From: Dioscorea cayenensis subsp. rotundata
Lineage: Eukaryota > Streptophyta > Magnoliopsida > Dioscoreales > Dioscoreaceae
DNA length: 64,000 bases
Direction: 5' to 3'
NCBI RefSeq assembly: GCF_009730915.1
Contig: NC_052473.1
Coordinates: 17,132,100-17,196,099 of the forward strand
Within the stretch, counting starts at the first letter, position 1. Every line of letters begins with the position of its first letter. Made by a program: the position numbers and the translations under genes. The notes below the pieces were generated by a model, which was not told where the DNA came from, searched no databases, and was given only the letters and a program-made list of their open reading frames with translations. Positions 22,661 to 35,800 of the stretch are shown one piece after another.

Positions 22661-24700
22661 GACAATGTTTAACATAAGTCTTTAATGTTTAAACATTTTA
22701 TTTAGCGTTTAACTTTAGTATTTACCGTTTAACTATTATTCATACCGGTTTAAATATTTTGTTCTCCGTTTAATTATATTCTATAACGTTTAAATATATA
22801 AACACTCTGTTTAAATATAGTTTTTATAGTTTAAAATGAATGATCTCGCTGAAATTGTTTGGTTTACATATGTTAGTTTCCTGAGCTGGTTCCGGCGAAT
22901 GCTGAAGAAGAAATATTTGTTGGGGCCAACCGACGGATGGATGCCATTGCTCCGGAACCACTTGCTCGAAGGCAGGATGAGAGGGCAGCCTCTATCGTGC
23001 GCGCTGGACGCCGTTCTCCTACTTCCAGCCCACCACGCGCACGATTCCTCGAGCAGGAGAAGCCCTCCCCTACCCGCAGCGGATCAACAACCCTCACCAC
23101 CACGACGACGGGAGCCCCTCGACCATGGCAGCCCCCTCCGACCGTCGCAGGACCCACCGGGTGACATTGGGCGAAAGATGTCACCGCAACTCTTATGCAG
23201 GCGCGCAGATATTGACGGACCGAGTTTCTCGGCATTGTCGTCAGGTGCGGAGGCGCTGGAAGGACGTTCACAACCGTACCATGCGCCATCCTCGAAAAGA
23301 AACTCAAGCACTTGGATTTGAACTGATAGGCGTCGAATTGACGACGACGACATCATCCGGAAGGTCATTCCAAGGCGGCCCACATTCAAGAGACTTGCGA
23401 AAAAGAGAGAACAATCATCGCTCCACCACGGGCCGACGATGAAACAATAAAGAACACTATCTCGCCACCGATCGTCATATCGCAGTCCGGCCGCTGACGA
23501 TAGTACGGATACGACGCGTGAGGATATCAGACATGCTTCGCCGCTGCTGAGAAGCGTCGCCGACTTTCTCGACGAAAGTCGTCGACCGGTGAGATCGGGC
23601 ACGAGATCGCGGCATCAAAGATGGACACAATCCTCAAGATCGGGACAACGTTGTGTATCTCCAACGATGCTCGTTGTCACAGCCACCATTAGAAGATCGT
23701 CGAATCCGGCTGCTGCGTGCCGCGTCGCGCGCGTCGACAAGCATCGCCAAGCCCGGGACATCAATCCAGCAACAACAACATCCATAAGGATGTCTCGCAG
23801 TTGATCGCCGTCGGCCATCGTCCCCCGCATCAAGGAAGATGTCGACTGAAGACCCCCGTACTCGAGCAACGAGAGATGATCAAGGCCAATCAAAAATCGG
23901 ACGCAGTGTCATCGGAAAGCTTTTATTCAAGAAGAAGAAATGGGTTGGCTCGAGTCGTCTTTAACAAATACGAGAGTGAGTTGACGAGGATCTTCCCTCA
24001 ACTCGCCGCTGTAAGCGTGTTTAACGCTTTTTTATGTTATTGTTTAAAGGGTTTTTATAGTGTTTAACTATTTCCTAATAGTGTTTAATACCTTTTATGT
24101 TATCATTTAAGTTTTCTACTTATCGCTTTAATTATATATAATATCATGTAACAATTGTGATAATATCATTTAAATACTTACAATATAGTGCTTTATTATA
24201 TCATATCGCTAACCGCAAGACCGTTTGCCGCGTAGAAGAACGACAACGCACGCGACATTATACACGCCGCCGGAGGGGCAGCGAGATCGGCACGATGATG
24301 TGATGACGCTCGCATGCATCATACAAAAGTCGCTGAGCAAAAGAGCCACATCCTGAGCAAGAGGCGCCTCCGTCACTAGGGCGAGCTCACAGCTGCTTAT
24401 GCCAAAGCGTGACGACTGTATTAACACTACCATGGGTTATGATCGGGGACTGTCACGCAGCAACTCGATGAAGTTCAAATCGTCATCCTCCCGATAATCA
24501 TGAATGGCCACCTTCCGATGCCGTCGTCTGACAATGATAAACAAGAATACATGCGATATTCTTCATGTCCGAAACAGCGAGGACGCTATCGACATGGTAA
24601 GTTCTTTAATTACGTCCGTTAATATCTGTTTGGTATTTAAATCGGTATTCTAATCTCGATTGCATATCTCGAGTAAGGAATCCTGATGCCACCTTTCGTG
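22661..24700 (+). other. GC-rich fragmented coding-like DNA within the 9.2-kb element
   Basis: GC-rich open stretches (22937-23164 encoding a Pro/Arg/Ser/Thr-rich segment such as RRSPTSSPPRARFLEQEKP; 23589-23804; 23717-24067) alternate with AT-rich tracts (22660-22850; 24000-24200) in which GTTTAA/TTTAAA recurs every 20-30 bases. This looks like exons and introns of a gene with low-complexity linkers, but no frame holds and I recognise no domain. Confidence 0.3.
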
Positions 24701-24779
24701 CCGATACGGAGTTCTGCCGTAGTCGCATGAGCAAAGGCACCCTCACTGCGACGCTACGTAAACCCCACGCCTAAAAACA

Positions 24780-24960
24780 AGGAAGCGCCGATCAGCCGCT
24801 CACGCCATGCGTTTATCGACGCATTCCGTGTGAGAAGCTACGCTACCGTAGATGACGTTCCTTACCTCGATCACCACTGTGATGCTACCCGTGATATTTC
24901 AGGAGGGAGGGCGCGTACGTCCATGAGCGGTGGGTCAAGTCTAAGTTAAATTTTGTTTTT
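24780..24960 (+). pseudogene. possible start of a ULP1-like protease segment
   Basis: One frame reads AFIDAFRVRSYATVDDVPYL then DHHCDATRDISGG. This resembles the region that precedes the catalytic core of plant transposon-borne ULP1 (SUMO-protease-like) domains. I could not find the His-Asp-Cys triad downstream. Weak call, made mainly because DUF1985/PMD-like sequence lies upstream. Confidence 0.2.
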
Positions 24961-27900
24961 AATAACATGTCTGTATATCCGATCGTCAATCAAATGTAAA
25001 TCCGGACAAATTCAATTCACATTGTTTTCGTGTTCAAAGAACATGACTTAGTATATCTTAATGTAAATTTTGTTTTGTTTTGAATTGTAGCAAAAGTAAT
25101 TTCCGGTTTTATTTCTTTATTTAATCTACGTCGAATTGTGTACATTTCACTTTCATCTGTTTAAATATACTATATATCAGCTTTAAACATCGCTTTAAAT
25201 ATTTCAAAATACGGTGTACCGTGTTAAAATAACACTCGCCTCTGCTTAAATAAACGACTCATTGTTTAAACATCGCTGAAATATTTTCAAATTACACTGT
25301 ATCCGCTTTAAAATAACAATGTCTCCTGTGTAAATAGCATTCAATTCTGGTTTATGAAGAGTAAGAGTTTAAATGGAAAGGTTCCCATCGATACACTAAT
25401 GTTTCCGTCATCGCTTTACGACTAACAATGCCTAGTCGCATGGCAGCCATCAAGATAGATCGTCGGACAAGCGACCGGATCCTGCGCCTCGCAATGTAAC
25501 CTCACGGATATGCAAACGCTATGACGCGATCCTCTTTTCGCTCAAAGCCGCCTCGAGTGCCTTCTACAAACGCGGTCAGCAAACGTAAGCTCACGATTAT
25601 ACGCGTCTCTGGCTCATCGTCGGGTACTGGGAATATAGCCTCCTAGACGCCAGCTTGTAATTGTCGACAGCGAAGTACCCGCTAATAAATCACGTACGCT
25701 GTCAGCCCCATGCTGCATTATTTGCCGCTGCTAAAGCACAAGCCAGAAGGGATACCACAACCTGCCAATGACTTCCGACACGGCATCAGTTCGGCGGGCG
25801 TAGATCCACGTAGCGTCATTGCAGATCGTCGATTACTGTCAACCAGCATCGACACAACGTACCAACACGTAAGACTTTCACGCCCTCAACAACGATCTCT
25901 AACTCTCGAACGTATGACCGCGCAAGAAGCTCTCCCATTTTGGCCGTCATCACACGCCTGTGCCATATACACGCGCATCAACTCGTAAACTGCAAACTAA
26001 TGTTAAACAAAGACAGCTCACGAGTCAACATTCGGCACAACATGTTTGAAACATTATCAGTAATTATTTAAACGAAAACTGATCACATTTAAAGTCGCAT
26101 GTCGTAACGAAACAAAGATCGAGAACGCTTAAAGGGTACACTAAACGTTAAGCGTAAAAACCAACATTCGCGCAGCCTCTTACGGAGTCGGACCCATTTT
26201 CGGCCACCCAGAATCCACGCAGCTTCCTCGATCCAAGCATCAACGATCTTCGCCGCCGCTCGAATACATCTCACCCCAACGATCACCTCCGAACAGTATA
26301 ATCTGGCCCAATGTGCACATAATCCGGGATTTATTAATCAACCAAATGAATGAGCCAGTGATACAATGGCCTGCAATATCTACTCAGATACTTCCAAATC
26401 TTTAGTCACGACGCCTCACTGCACGCGGAAGTTATCATGTACTGCAAAGACCTCCCTCAACGCTTCCCAAGTCTCGATTATCAAGCTTTCACAAATCGCC
26501 TCCAAATGTAAGACAAGAGAGCGTGATGCTAAGAAGTGGAAGACTGAATCACAATACAAGGCCCTTCGGACCTGTCCGACACGGCGGTAATTATCTCCAC
26601 GATAATCTCCACCCTCTGACAAGGCATCGCCTTAACTTAGATACTGAACCAAGTCCAATCGCATCGGCCTCGTCGTCGACTATGTACTCGCCGCAACGGA
26701 CCATCGCATTATCTTTTCCCTCGCTGCACCCAAAGAGCAGTACTCGATATTTTTCAAGCGATGAGTGGTATCATCGAGAAAAGCATAGCCGCCCTCGCAA
26801 GCCCTCTGATCCCAGCACAATACACGCCACGCTAAAAGAAGAATGAACGACGCTTTAAAACCATCACCGCTCTCTCCACCATCGCACCGCTCGATTCGGA
26901 TCCTCGTCAGCCACCTTTAATCCACATACCAAAAGCAAACAACATATACTGGAGACGCCACCGCTGGCCGAGGACCACCTCGTGCACGCTTCTTTCTCCC
27001 AACAAGCCTCGCCACGCGTACGTGCACACCATGTTCCCCGCAACATGTCCTTCTCGAACGTCGACGGCCTCGGCATAGGGATCGTCTCGACTCGAATCAC
27101 TCTCGCGCTAACCCATCGACGCTTTGACGCGACGCAATAACCCACGCGCACCACCGCGAGCGTGCGACGCGAGTTGATTGGTCTCGACTACAGTGTACTT
27201 CTTGTTATACTCTCGACGCTGAGCGCGTCAATCGACAACCATCGGCAACAAGATTCCACGACTACCACCCGATGTTTTTCGTTTTTACGACTCAAGTCAA
27301 AATTCCTTTTGAATCGCATCGACTCGGCACATCTCGCAAAATGTTCGACACTGGCACAAACGCGTTGTCCAATATCCAACGATGCTGACATCGTACGATC
27401 CCGACGAGGAAAGCGAAGACATCCCACACCGCTGCGGTCACCTGGGCCGGGACGTAGTTCGAGCACTCGCAGTAATCCTCAATTCGCCAACACTTCACCA
27501 AACGAAAGATCAATACGTTGCTTTAGAGAGTATAACGCTTAAGCGATAATTACAATAGTTAAACGTTAAAATTAAATACTTTCAAGCAATTAACTAATAA
27601 ACGTAAAGGGACTCGGCATCATGTGTAACCAAATGACTATATTAAACAATAACGCACCCCTGCGGACACCCGAATAATTAAAAGAGTAAGGGAACTGGCT
27701 CACGCAGTAAACCTCGCTTTCATTAGGATTCGTAAGCACGGCACATTTCTGCGCCGACGACAAGCATCAACTACAAGACATCTCGCACTTTGGACCGACG
27801 CACGACACATCCTGCCGAAGTCAACATCAAGCTTTCGATCATGGGCAAACTGCTTATATCCATCTCTGGGTGCGAGGAACTTCTAACTCTCGAGGGAAGA

Positions 27901-30040
27901 GAAACTTCGGCATCTCTATCGCCACACATATCTCAACAACACCAACTCCCAAGAAGTCCGGAGCAGTGAATACAAGCACCTTCCCTCCCCGTCAATCTAG
28001 CAATACCACAAAAACTTCCATAATATATCGGTCGAAAACCAAAATCAGAGCATAACCAAATGAAACGAAGAACAAAAGAAGAAGCAGTAAGAAGAAGAAG
28101 TAGAAGATGTAAAGTGAACAAATGTACAGTCAGAAAGGTGAAACAAAAGTGCCAGACAACAGATGAGCAGAGGTTGGGACTAGACGTCCGATGTGATCAC
28201 AGTATTTTTCCTCCATCCCAAGGGCAAAAAGTGAAATATATGTCACTGTCACGAGGAAGACGTGATTGACACATCGTCTCGAACGAAAGTTCTCATCTCA
28301 ACACGTGTAGTCCTCGAGTAAACGCTGCTACGTTTAAATCAGATACATATAGTGTTTATGGTTAATTTGTTTAACTAAAGCTCCAGCATCACTTTAAATA
28401 ATATGTTGTCGCTTAAATCAACGCTTTCAACGACATCACAATGAAGACGGCATCTCCTCGGTCATCGTTTAAACATCTTTACGTATTTTCTCTAAACACC
28501 GCCATTACTGCTTGAAAAGAGTAACTTGAGTAGTGTTTTAACTCTTTTCTATTTGCTTAATCACAATCGTTGTCATTGTTTCGATGAGTAATCTCTCTCT
28601 CTTAAAACAATCGTTGTCGCCGCTTAAACATATTTATCGATATCGCTTTACAACGACGCTCTTTTCGTTTCCCATCGCTGTTTCTTGTTTTACCAGCGCC
28701 CATGTTTCAAATTTCGTCGGGTTCACACGCAAATAAGCTCGCTTTCGCTGTATCTAGAGTAAAAGATTCACAACATTTACAACATTTACAACGTCCGCCT
28801 CTGACTGGGACTGACCTCACGACTCGACCGTGATAACCAAAACAAAGCTGGTCTCGCACATCTCAACGCCACAATGGCCGCAACACGCGCATCATCTTTG
28901 AACCCGCATAACGTGACAACATTAGGTTAAACAACACACATTCATGAAAACGACTATCACGTAACGAGTCGCGGCCCGACTTAAACGTAAGATACCAATA
29001 GTTAAACACGTAACGCATTAGTCAGACACTCGACGTAATGTTCTTAAATGCACAGAAAAGTCTCGCGACAAACATCAACTCCGGCCTAGCATAAGCCTCC
29101 GATCTCCCTCTGCAGGGAATCCTCCAGCAATCAACGAACACGCCGGTACCCTCTTCTTACCCGGCCTACGCTCGCTTAATCGTCAGCCTCGTCATCCATC
29201 ATCGCCGAAGAACCTCTCGCGATTCGTGCAATTATGAGAGCATTTCGACCAAGCAGAAAAGATAGTTTAACTCATCGTCACATCGCTCATGGCTCACGAT
29301 TCTCAAGATAAGGAAGTTAAGGTTCTACTCTAAACATCCTTTCTCGTGAGAGAGTGGTCGTCCATGGGAAAGAGGGAGTGACGAGAGGAGCATACTGAGG
29401 ATGTGTGCGGGATGATGTGAGCACCTACCCATGAGCGGTTTGGCGTCTGATCTGGGAGGGTTCTTTTCCGGTGCTATTTTACGTGCGAATTCCACAAGCA
29501 AAGCTCGACTGCTTCATCCTCCGAGAAAAAGAACTTACGTGACAAAATGTCGACATCGATCGACGAGAACGATCGTAAAGTCTTGAGATTATGTTACCGC
29601 GAGCATAAATTTTAATGCCGCTATTAATTCCCATGACGCACGGATACCATAGTCCTCGCGACTCGCCACGCCTACATCGCCAAAGAATTCGACAACGATT
29701 TATAGGTCACCGCTCGACAGCCAGAGACTCAGACTACACGTTAATACGATCAGTTATACACGTGTAGACAACGTTAAACGCAGATTTGTAAGACAGTTAC
29801 ACGATATCGATACCTGATTAAACATGTTAGCGAAATATTTAAACGTTAAACCAAGTGCGTAAAGCCCTTCAAAATAGCGCCGAACACGACGCGATTCACG
29901 CTTTTCCTTTCTCACCATTATTTCGACGCTAAAACGATTTTACAACATCGACCCATCTGCAGTCAATTATATGCAGCAAAGTCGAAGCAACACTAAATGT
30001 AGTACGTCTCAAACACCAACTAGGAGGGTTTCAAGCTGAA
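24961..30040. other. remaining part of the 9.2-kb element, no identifiable gene
   Basis: CpG-rich coding-like blocks on both strands (for example minus-strand 26416-26622 with ALYCDSVFHFLASRSLVLHL) are separated by AT-rich tracts with repeated TTTAAA/GCTTAAA words (25130-25400, 26000-26100, 27530-27610, 28320-28680, 28920-29030, 29760-29860). No frame stays open beyond about 130 codons and I cannot assign a family. Confidence 0.3.
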
Positions 30041-30072
30041 AATTACGAATGGGGTCATGTAATTTTCCTCTT

Positions 30073-30530
30073 TTTAATATATCTCGCTTTTTGGGTGAAA
30101 TCATCGACTCATACGTTTAATCGAATTTTACTTTTTGGCTCACAAATAAATATATAATAAAATTTGATAAAACGATGAACGACAACTTTAATTTTATACC
30201 GTCAGTCATAACTAAGTAAAATCGGAGAATATAAATATAATGAAGTAATACGTAAGTGCGAGAGGGGACCAACATAAAGTAAAGAAAACGTAAGAAATAT
30301 TCACAAGAACGTACCATTCATCTTTGATTAATAAGATACTAAAAATTTAATTAATGTTTTGAGCTTTTATCTATGCAAATATTTTTGACCAGAAGTTAAA
30401 ACATAAATTGTAATAAATTAAATGATAAATATGTAGTTTAAGAAGATTAATTTATCTTAAATTTTTTTCCAAATTATTAAATAGAAATAATAAAAAGTGA
30501 AAAATATTAATGTCGGGTTGGGCCATGTCA
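30073..30530. other. spacer after the 9.2-kb element
   Basis: AT-rich; resumes the flank equivalent to about 5050-6400 downstream of gene A. No gene seen. Confidence 0.45.
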
Positions 30531-31053
30531 CTACAAGCTGATCCCAAATGTGGGTCAAAGTATCCGTTGTTAATGGATAAAAAGAAGCTTATGCTCCTCC
30601 GCGGGACATCAGACGGCGAGGACCCAAGTTTTTGTTTCCTCTTTTGATTCTTAATCTTCCTTTTTCTTCATCTCGAGGCTGATTTGCTGGAGAAGGGTAA
30701 GATCCAAACCCAAGTTGCACTTGCGTCTTTTTATTGAGTTGAGACACTGTTTGAGCTGAAAGATAGACTTTTGTTTTGTTTTTTTTTTTTTTTTTTAATG
30801 TTTATGTTGATTAAAAGTAGTGTGAATCACATTTGAATTGGTGGGAATTGATGACTTTGTCACTTTTAGTTGATGTGTGCTTTGAGCACAGCAATGTTTG
30901 GTAGTGTCTTCGCAATTGTCAATTTTGAAATGAGGAAACGAGCTTTGATGCTGTTGTTCAAAGAATTGTGGGTTTTGACTTTATTGTTTCTTTTATTGAG
31001 TTGATTCCGATTGAAATGGCATGCACAACTGTTTAAAGTTTGGTTTGCAAATG
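30531..31053 (+). pseudogene. PPR-gene promoter and leader, copy 2, cut by the gap
   Basis: Matches 6440-6990: ctcctccgcgggacatcag at 30595-30613, the leader exon end gctggagaag and the following intron (gtgtgaatcacatttgaatt, 30821-30840). It stops at the run of Ns, so whether a PPR body follows is unknown. Confidence 0.65.
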
Positions 31054-32053
31054 NNNNNNNNNNNNNNNNNNNNNNNNNNNNNNNNNNNNNNNNNNNNNNN
31101 NNNNNNNNNNNNNNNNNNNNNNNNNNNNNNNNNNNNNNNNNNNNNNNNNNNNNNNNNNNNNNNNNNNNNNNNNNNNNNNNNNNNNNNNNNNNNNNNNNNN
31201 NNNNNNNNNNNNNNNNNNNNNNNNNNNNNNNNNNNNNNNNNNNNNNNNNNNNNNNNNNNNNNNNNNNNNNNNNNNNNNNNNNNNNNNNNNNNNNNNNNNN
31301 NNNNNNNNNNNNNNNNNNNNNNNNNNNNNNNNNNNNNNNNNNNNNNNNNNNNNNNNNNNNNNNNNNNNNNNNNNNNNNNNNNNNNNNNNNNNNNNNNNNN
31401 NNNNNNNNNNNNNNNNNNNNNNNNNNNNNNNNNNNNNNNNNNNNNNNNNNNNNNNNNNNNNNNNNNNNNNNNNNNNNNNNNNNNNNNNNNNNNNNNNNNN
31501 NNNNNNNNNNNNNNNNNNNNNNNNNNNNNNNNNNNNNNNNNNNNNNNNNNNNNNNNNNNNNNNNNNNNNNNNNNNNNNNNNNNNNNNNNNNNNNNNNNNN
31601 NNNNNNNNNNNNNNNNNNNNNNNNNNNNNNNNNNNNNNNNNNNNNNNNNNNNNNNNNNNNNNNNNNNNNNNNNNNNNNNNNNNNNNNNNNNNNNNNNNNN
31701 NNNNNNNNNNNNNNNNNNNNNNNNNNNNNNNNNNNNNNNNNNNNNNNNNNNNNNNNNNNNNNNNNNNNNNNNNNNNNNNNNNNNNNNNNNNNNNNNNNNN
31801 NNNNNNNNNNNNNNNNNNNNNNNNNNNNNNNNNNNNNNNNNNNNNNNNNNNNNNNNNNNNNNNNNNNNNNNNNNNNNNNNNNNNNNNNNNNNNNNNNNNN
31901 NNNNNNNNNNNNNNNNNNNNNNNNNNNNNNNNNNNNNNNNNNNNNNNNNNNNNNNNNNNNNNNNNNNNNNNNNNNNNNNNNNNNNNNNNNNNNNNNNNNN
32001 NNNNNNNNNNNNNNNNNNNNNNNNNNNNNNNNNNNNNNNNNNNNNNNNNNNNN
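31054..32053. other. assembly gap, exactly 1000 N
   Basis: A run of exactly 1000 Ns, hence a placeholder whose real length is unknown. It falls between two copies of the same leader sequence, a likely place for collapsed or misjoined repeats. Confidence 0.99.
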
Positions 32054-32859
32054 AATTATCCAAAGAATAATAAAAGAGTGTAAATTGATTTCGAAGGAAC
32101 ATTGAGAAAAATCTACGTGAAAGATCAGTAGAAGTATGCTTTACGAACCCTAAATAGATATTCTTCTCCTCTAGGTTTGCATAGAATGGCCTTTCAAATA
32201 ACTTATGATCCTTTTAAATAGGTCATTAAACTACTGTAATTTGTGCATTTTTATACATGTTTATCTCTCGACCGTGCTTGTCATTTTTGTAAAAAAAAAA
32301 AAATTGAAATATTTGTAAAATATTCAATAATTTATTTTTTAAAGAGACCAGTATTCTTATATAAATTTTTTAAGGACAATAACATTATGAAAAATACTAA
32401 TTTAATTTAATTAATTAATTAATTTTAATTTTTTAATAAAAGGTTACTACTAACCAATATCCTCAATGATTTTTTAATTTATTGCTTTATAAAACGGGTT
32501 AACAGGTCTATCACGTGACCGGTAACGGTAAATCCGTTATGATTGGTCCGTCCCATGCTGGTGTTGGGAGAGATAGAAGAGAATCATGACTCAAAAAACC
32601 CTAGATTTCTTGTTTCTTCTTCTATTTTCTAATTTTCAGTAAGCCTTGCTTAGGTTCAATTTTCAGGAATCCTTAATTAACATGATCAAAAATTAGTTCA
32701 AGAAGAATGCTAACGGAATTTTTTTCACTCACATGGTTTTGAAAAATCACAAAAATGAGATTTTAAAATTATTTTTAAACTATTTTTATGTTATTATTAT
32801 TTTTTAAAAATTAATTTTTTAATAGTATTTATGTTATTATCTGATCTTTGGATCTAATA
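32054..32859. other. AT-rich DNA between gap and PPR leader copy 3
   Basis: No gene. A less AT-rich stretch at 32505-32600 (…tcacgtgaccgg…, aaaccctagatttcttg) could be a former promoter and leader; it has no counterpart that I see in copies 1 and 2. Confidence 0.4.
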
Positions 32860-35800
32860 TTCAGTTCTTCTCCTTTTCCATCATCTTGTGTTGTTTGATC
32901 CGCTCGAGAAGGGTAAGATTCAAACTCCGAACTCGTACCTGCATCTTTCTGTTTTTTTATTGAGCGGAGAGGCACTGTTTCTGATCTGAAAGATGGATTC
33001 TTTCGTTTTTTGTTTTGTGTTTTTAATGTTTATGTTGATTTGATGAGTGTGAATCATATTTAATCGATGGGAGTTGATAACTTTGTCACTTTAGTTGATG
33101 TGTGAGTTTGAGCACAATGTTTGGTAGTTTCTTATTGTTCCTTTATTGAATTGATTCCGATTGAAAAATGGAAGCATTAACAATTTGCAATGTTGTTGTA
33201 AAACTGAAAGTCTGTCAATTTGTTTAGGGCATGAATTTGTTTTATGAACATGTTGGTGCAATGAGGGTTGTACAAAATTGGTTTCATTGCTGGGATCATT
33301 TGTAATACATCTAATTAAAATTTATGTGAAGTGAAATAAAGGCTGTCATGTGTGATGCAAACAATGCGATTATGAAGTTCTATGCTACTGATATTGCAGT
33401 TTGTGATGGGCTTAAGGTTGACTTGTAATGCTCATCTTGATTGAATTTAGTACGAGTATAAGTTCATGTGCAATACCATGCCAATGCATCTCCTCTGTTA
33501 AGTCTTTATCCCTCTGTGTTTCTCTATTTTTGTATTATATAAAGGATAAATGAATACTTTCTTTGGGCTATAGGTCAAGGCATCCCATTCTCTCCACAGA
33601 TTCACACTCAAGCCAGAGGTTGTCATCCTGACTTTTACTTCTGAGTTACATCTGGCTTCAAAATTTGAGCCCAAGCTATTGATCCCGCAAGGTCAGTGTG
33701 CTATGTGTGCTCCTTCTGTCTCAAGTTTTTTCTTTTTCTTCTTTTTGGTGAAATTAGTGCTGTTAAGAAGACTTGTATGGAATCAGCTGCCTGTAACCCA
33801 ATTATAGATAAAACTATATGGTTTAATCTGATGACTGAATTCAAGGTTTATGTCAGGATGAAGTTCAGTTTAAACTTTTTATAAAAAGGATTCTATTGCT
33901 TTTTGGCTAGTAACTTCAATTTTGGATTACAGGGATTGTATTTGATAATTTTTTTTAGTTGAATTATGTGTTATTAAGCATACTTTTGACCATATTGTTT
34001 CATTGGCATTCACTGATTAGAACCGCTAGTTTAAAATTTTGTATATGCAAGTACTGGTTGTTTTGAGAGCTTTTTCCGCTATTTAGTTATCCAACTCATC
34101 AAGAGTGTTATATTTTCAAGAGAATTCAATTATGTTAGTTATGTAAATGATAATTGTTTTGATCAAAAGCTTGTATAAGCTGTGATGTTATCCACTCTAC
34201 TAAAAATTATTCAAATTGGCATCTTGCTCAGATTGTTCATTCATTTTTAAATTGCTTCATTTGTGTCACTTTATTTGGGAATATTTCTATTTTTTTAAGT
34301 TCCTACAAATCAATTTACCATATTTTACACTCGTGTAATTTATGTGTAAGTTTTTATATGTACTACCCACTTCTGACATATGACCATGCAGGAAAATTTG
34401 GTTTACTGCAATTTTATCTCTACTATCAATACCTAATATTAGTGAGAGATTTAGAGTTTTATGTTGCATCATCAAAATTGCTTCTAATACAGTCTTTTTT
34501 TTTTTTCTTAATTCTTTGCACTTTGCCGCAGGCTGCACTATTTCCTGGTTGAAGATTTTCATGTCCTTCTCGGGTGGATTAAATTTCATTTATAGAAATT
34601 ACTCATTGTTTTGACTGCATCTGCTGATTGACACCTCCTCCCTTGCGCATTAGTTAATTTCTTACAATGTGTTCATAAAAAGATGGGTTCTTTGAAATTT
34701 TCCGTTGCCTCAGAGTTTCATGACAGAAAAAAGATTTGAGGCTTTGGGAAATGTTTATGTGTTGGCAGCTGATTGGATTGTTTGTAATTCATGGGTGAGT
34801 GGCAAGAAGCTAGTGAGCGGAAACCATTCCTATGGTGGTTTCTGAGTTGGTATGTCCTTGAAAAGAAAAGTTAATGTCCCATCTTCTTTTGTGGCCGGTT
34901 GTTTCAGATGTGGTCTTAATGATCACAATAGATTTAAAACATTCATAGTTTCTGGGATGGTTGGAGTTCATGGTAGTAAATCACTGATTGAAGTAGTTGA
35001 AGAGGCCCAATTAGTTGATCAATTAAATTTGTTGGGTCCTAGCTTAACTTTGAAAAATCCAATTTTTAAATCTGTAGATATCCAAACTAAAGCTACTATG
35101 AATGCAGAGGAGAAATATATGGCATTAGATACTTGGCATGAAAAGTCTGCGAGACAAAATTTTCGAGTCCTGTTTAATTGACAAGTGAGCAGGCAACTAA
35201 TAGTGTGGAAGATGATTGTAGATCAAATGCTGTTCTATCTGCTATTGGGCGACAAATGATTGGATGCATGTTCTAAAACTGATAGAAAAAAGAACTGATG
35301 AGAAGATGATGTGCTTCATCAAATGGATAAGGAGAAATGGAAAGTTGAAGCAAAATATGTCAGTTTGTAAATTGACCATCCGAGTATCTGCTACAAAAGA
35401 GGACGGGGATACGGCTAACATACTAATATCAGAAATAATTTCTGATTCAGATTGTCAGCTGAACTCTCAAGTATTTAACCTTTTATTACAAGTGTGTGCT
35501 AAAAGAGGGCTTGTTGAGTGGGGAGCAAAGTGATTCCACATGATGTTAGAAAAAGAGGTGAGGCCTAACACTGTCACTATTGGCATGCTTATGGGTCTTT
35601 ATCAGAGAAAGAGCAATCGTTCAGAAGCCGAGTTTATCTTTAGCCACATGAGGACCTGCAAAATTCACTTTTTCATGGCCTACTCATCAATGATGACGAT
35701 TTACACACGCCTAGGTATGTATGACAAGTCTGAGGGAATTATCCACTTTATGGGTGGAGATGAAGCGGTTCCAGATTCGGAGAATTGGTTAGTTCGTCTT

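Larger units (their letters stand above)
20908..30072. mobile_element. CpG-rich ~9.2-kb Mutator-like element
   Basis: Base composition changes abruptly: this block is rich in GC and in CpG, unlike the rest of the window. Proposed ends are GTGAAATTGCTAAAAACC (left) and, on the other strand, AAGAGGAAAATTACATGACC (right), which are weakly inverted. They are flanked by gttaatata (20899-20907) and tttaatata (30073-30081), an 8/9 match as expected for the 9-bp duplications of MULEs. The flanks rejoin the sequence that follows gene A (…ttatgcattattaatt … ggctttgggggtgatcatt near 5035-5085; here cgctttttgggtgaaatcat after 30085), which supports the borders independently. No transposase motif could be read. 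Degraded domains inside are listed separately. A CACTA or other class II element is possible. Confidence 0.55.

Noticed and set aside
22873..23602. Minus-strand frames of 144 and 172 codons in the GC-rich block
   Set aside because: GC-rich DNA gives long chance frames; composition is Arg/Ser/Ala-rich with no recognisable motif, and the plus strand fits the upstream peptide blocks better.
20908..30072. Bacterial or viral DNA as the source of the CpG-rich block
   Set aside because: The flanks are continuous with duplicated plant sequence and the peptide blocks recall plant transposon-borne domains; no prokaryotic operon structure or viral gene order is visible.
31011..32105. Open frames of about 350 codons across the gap
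   Set aside because: They consist almost wholly of unknown residues from Ns.
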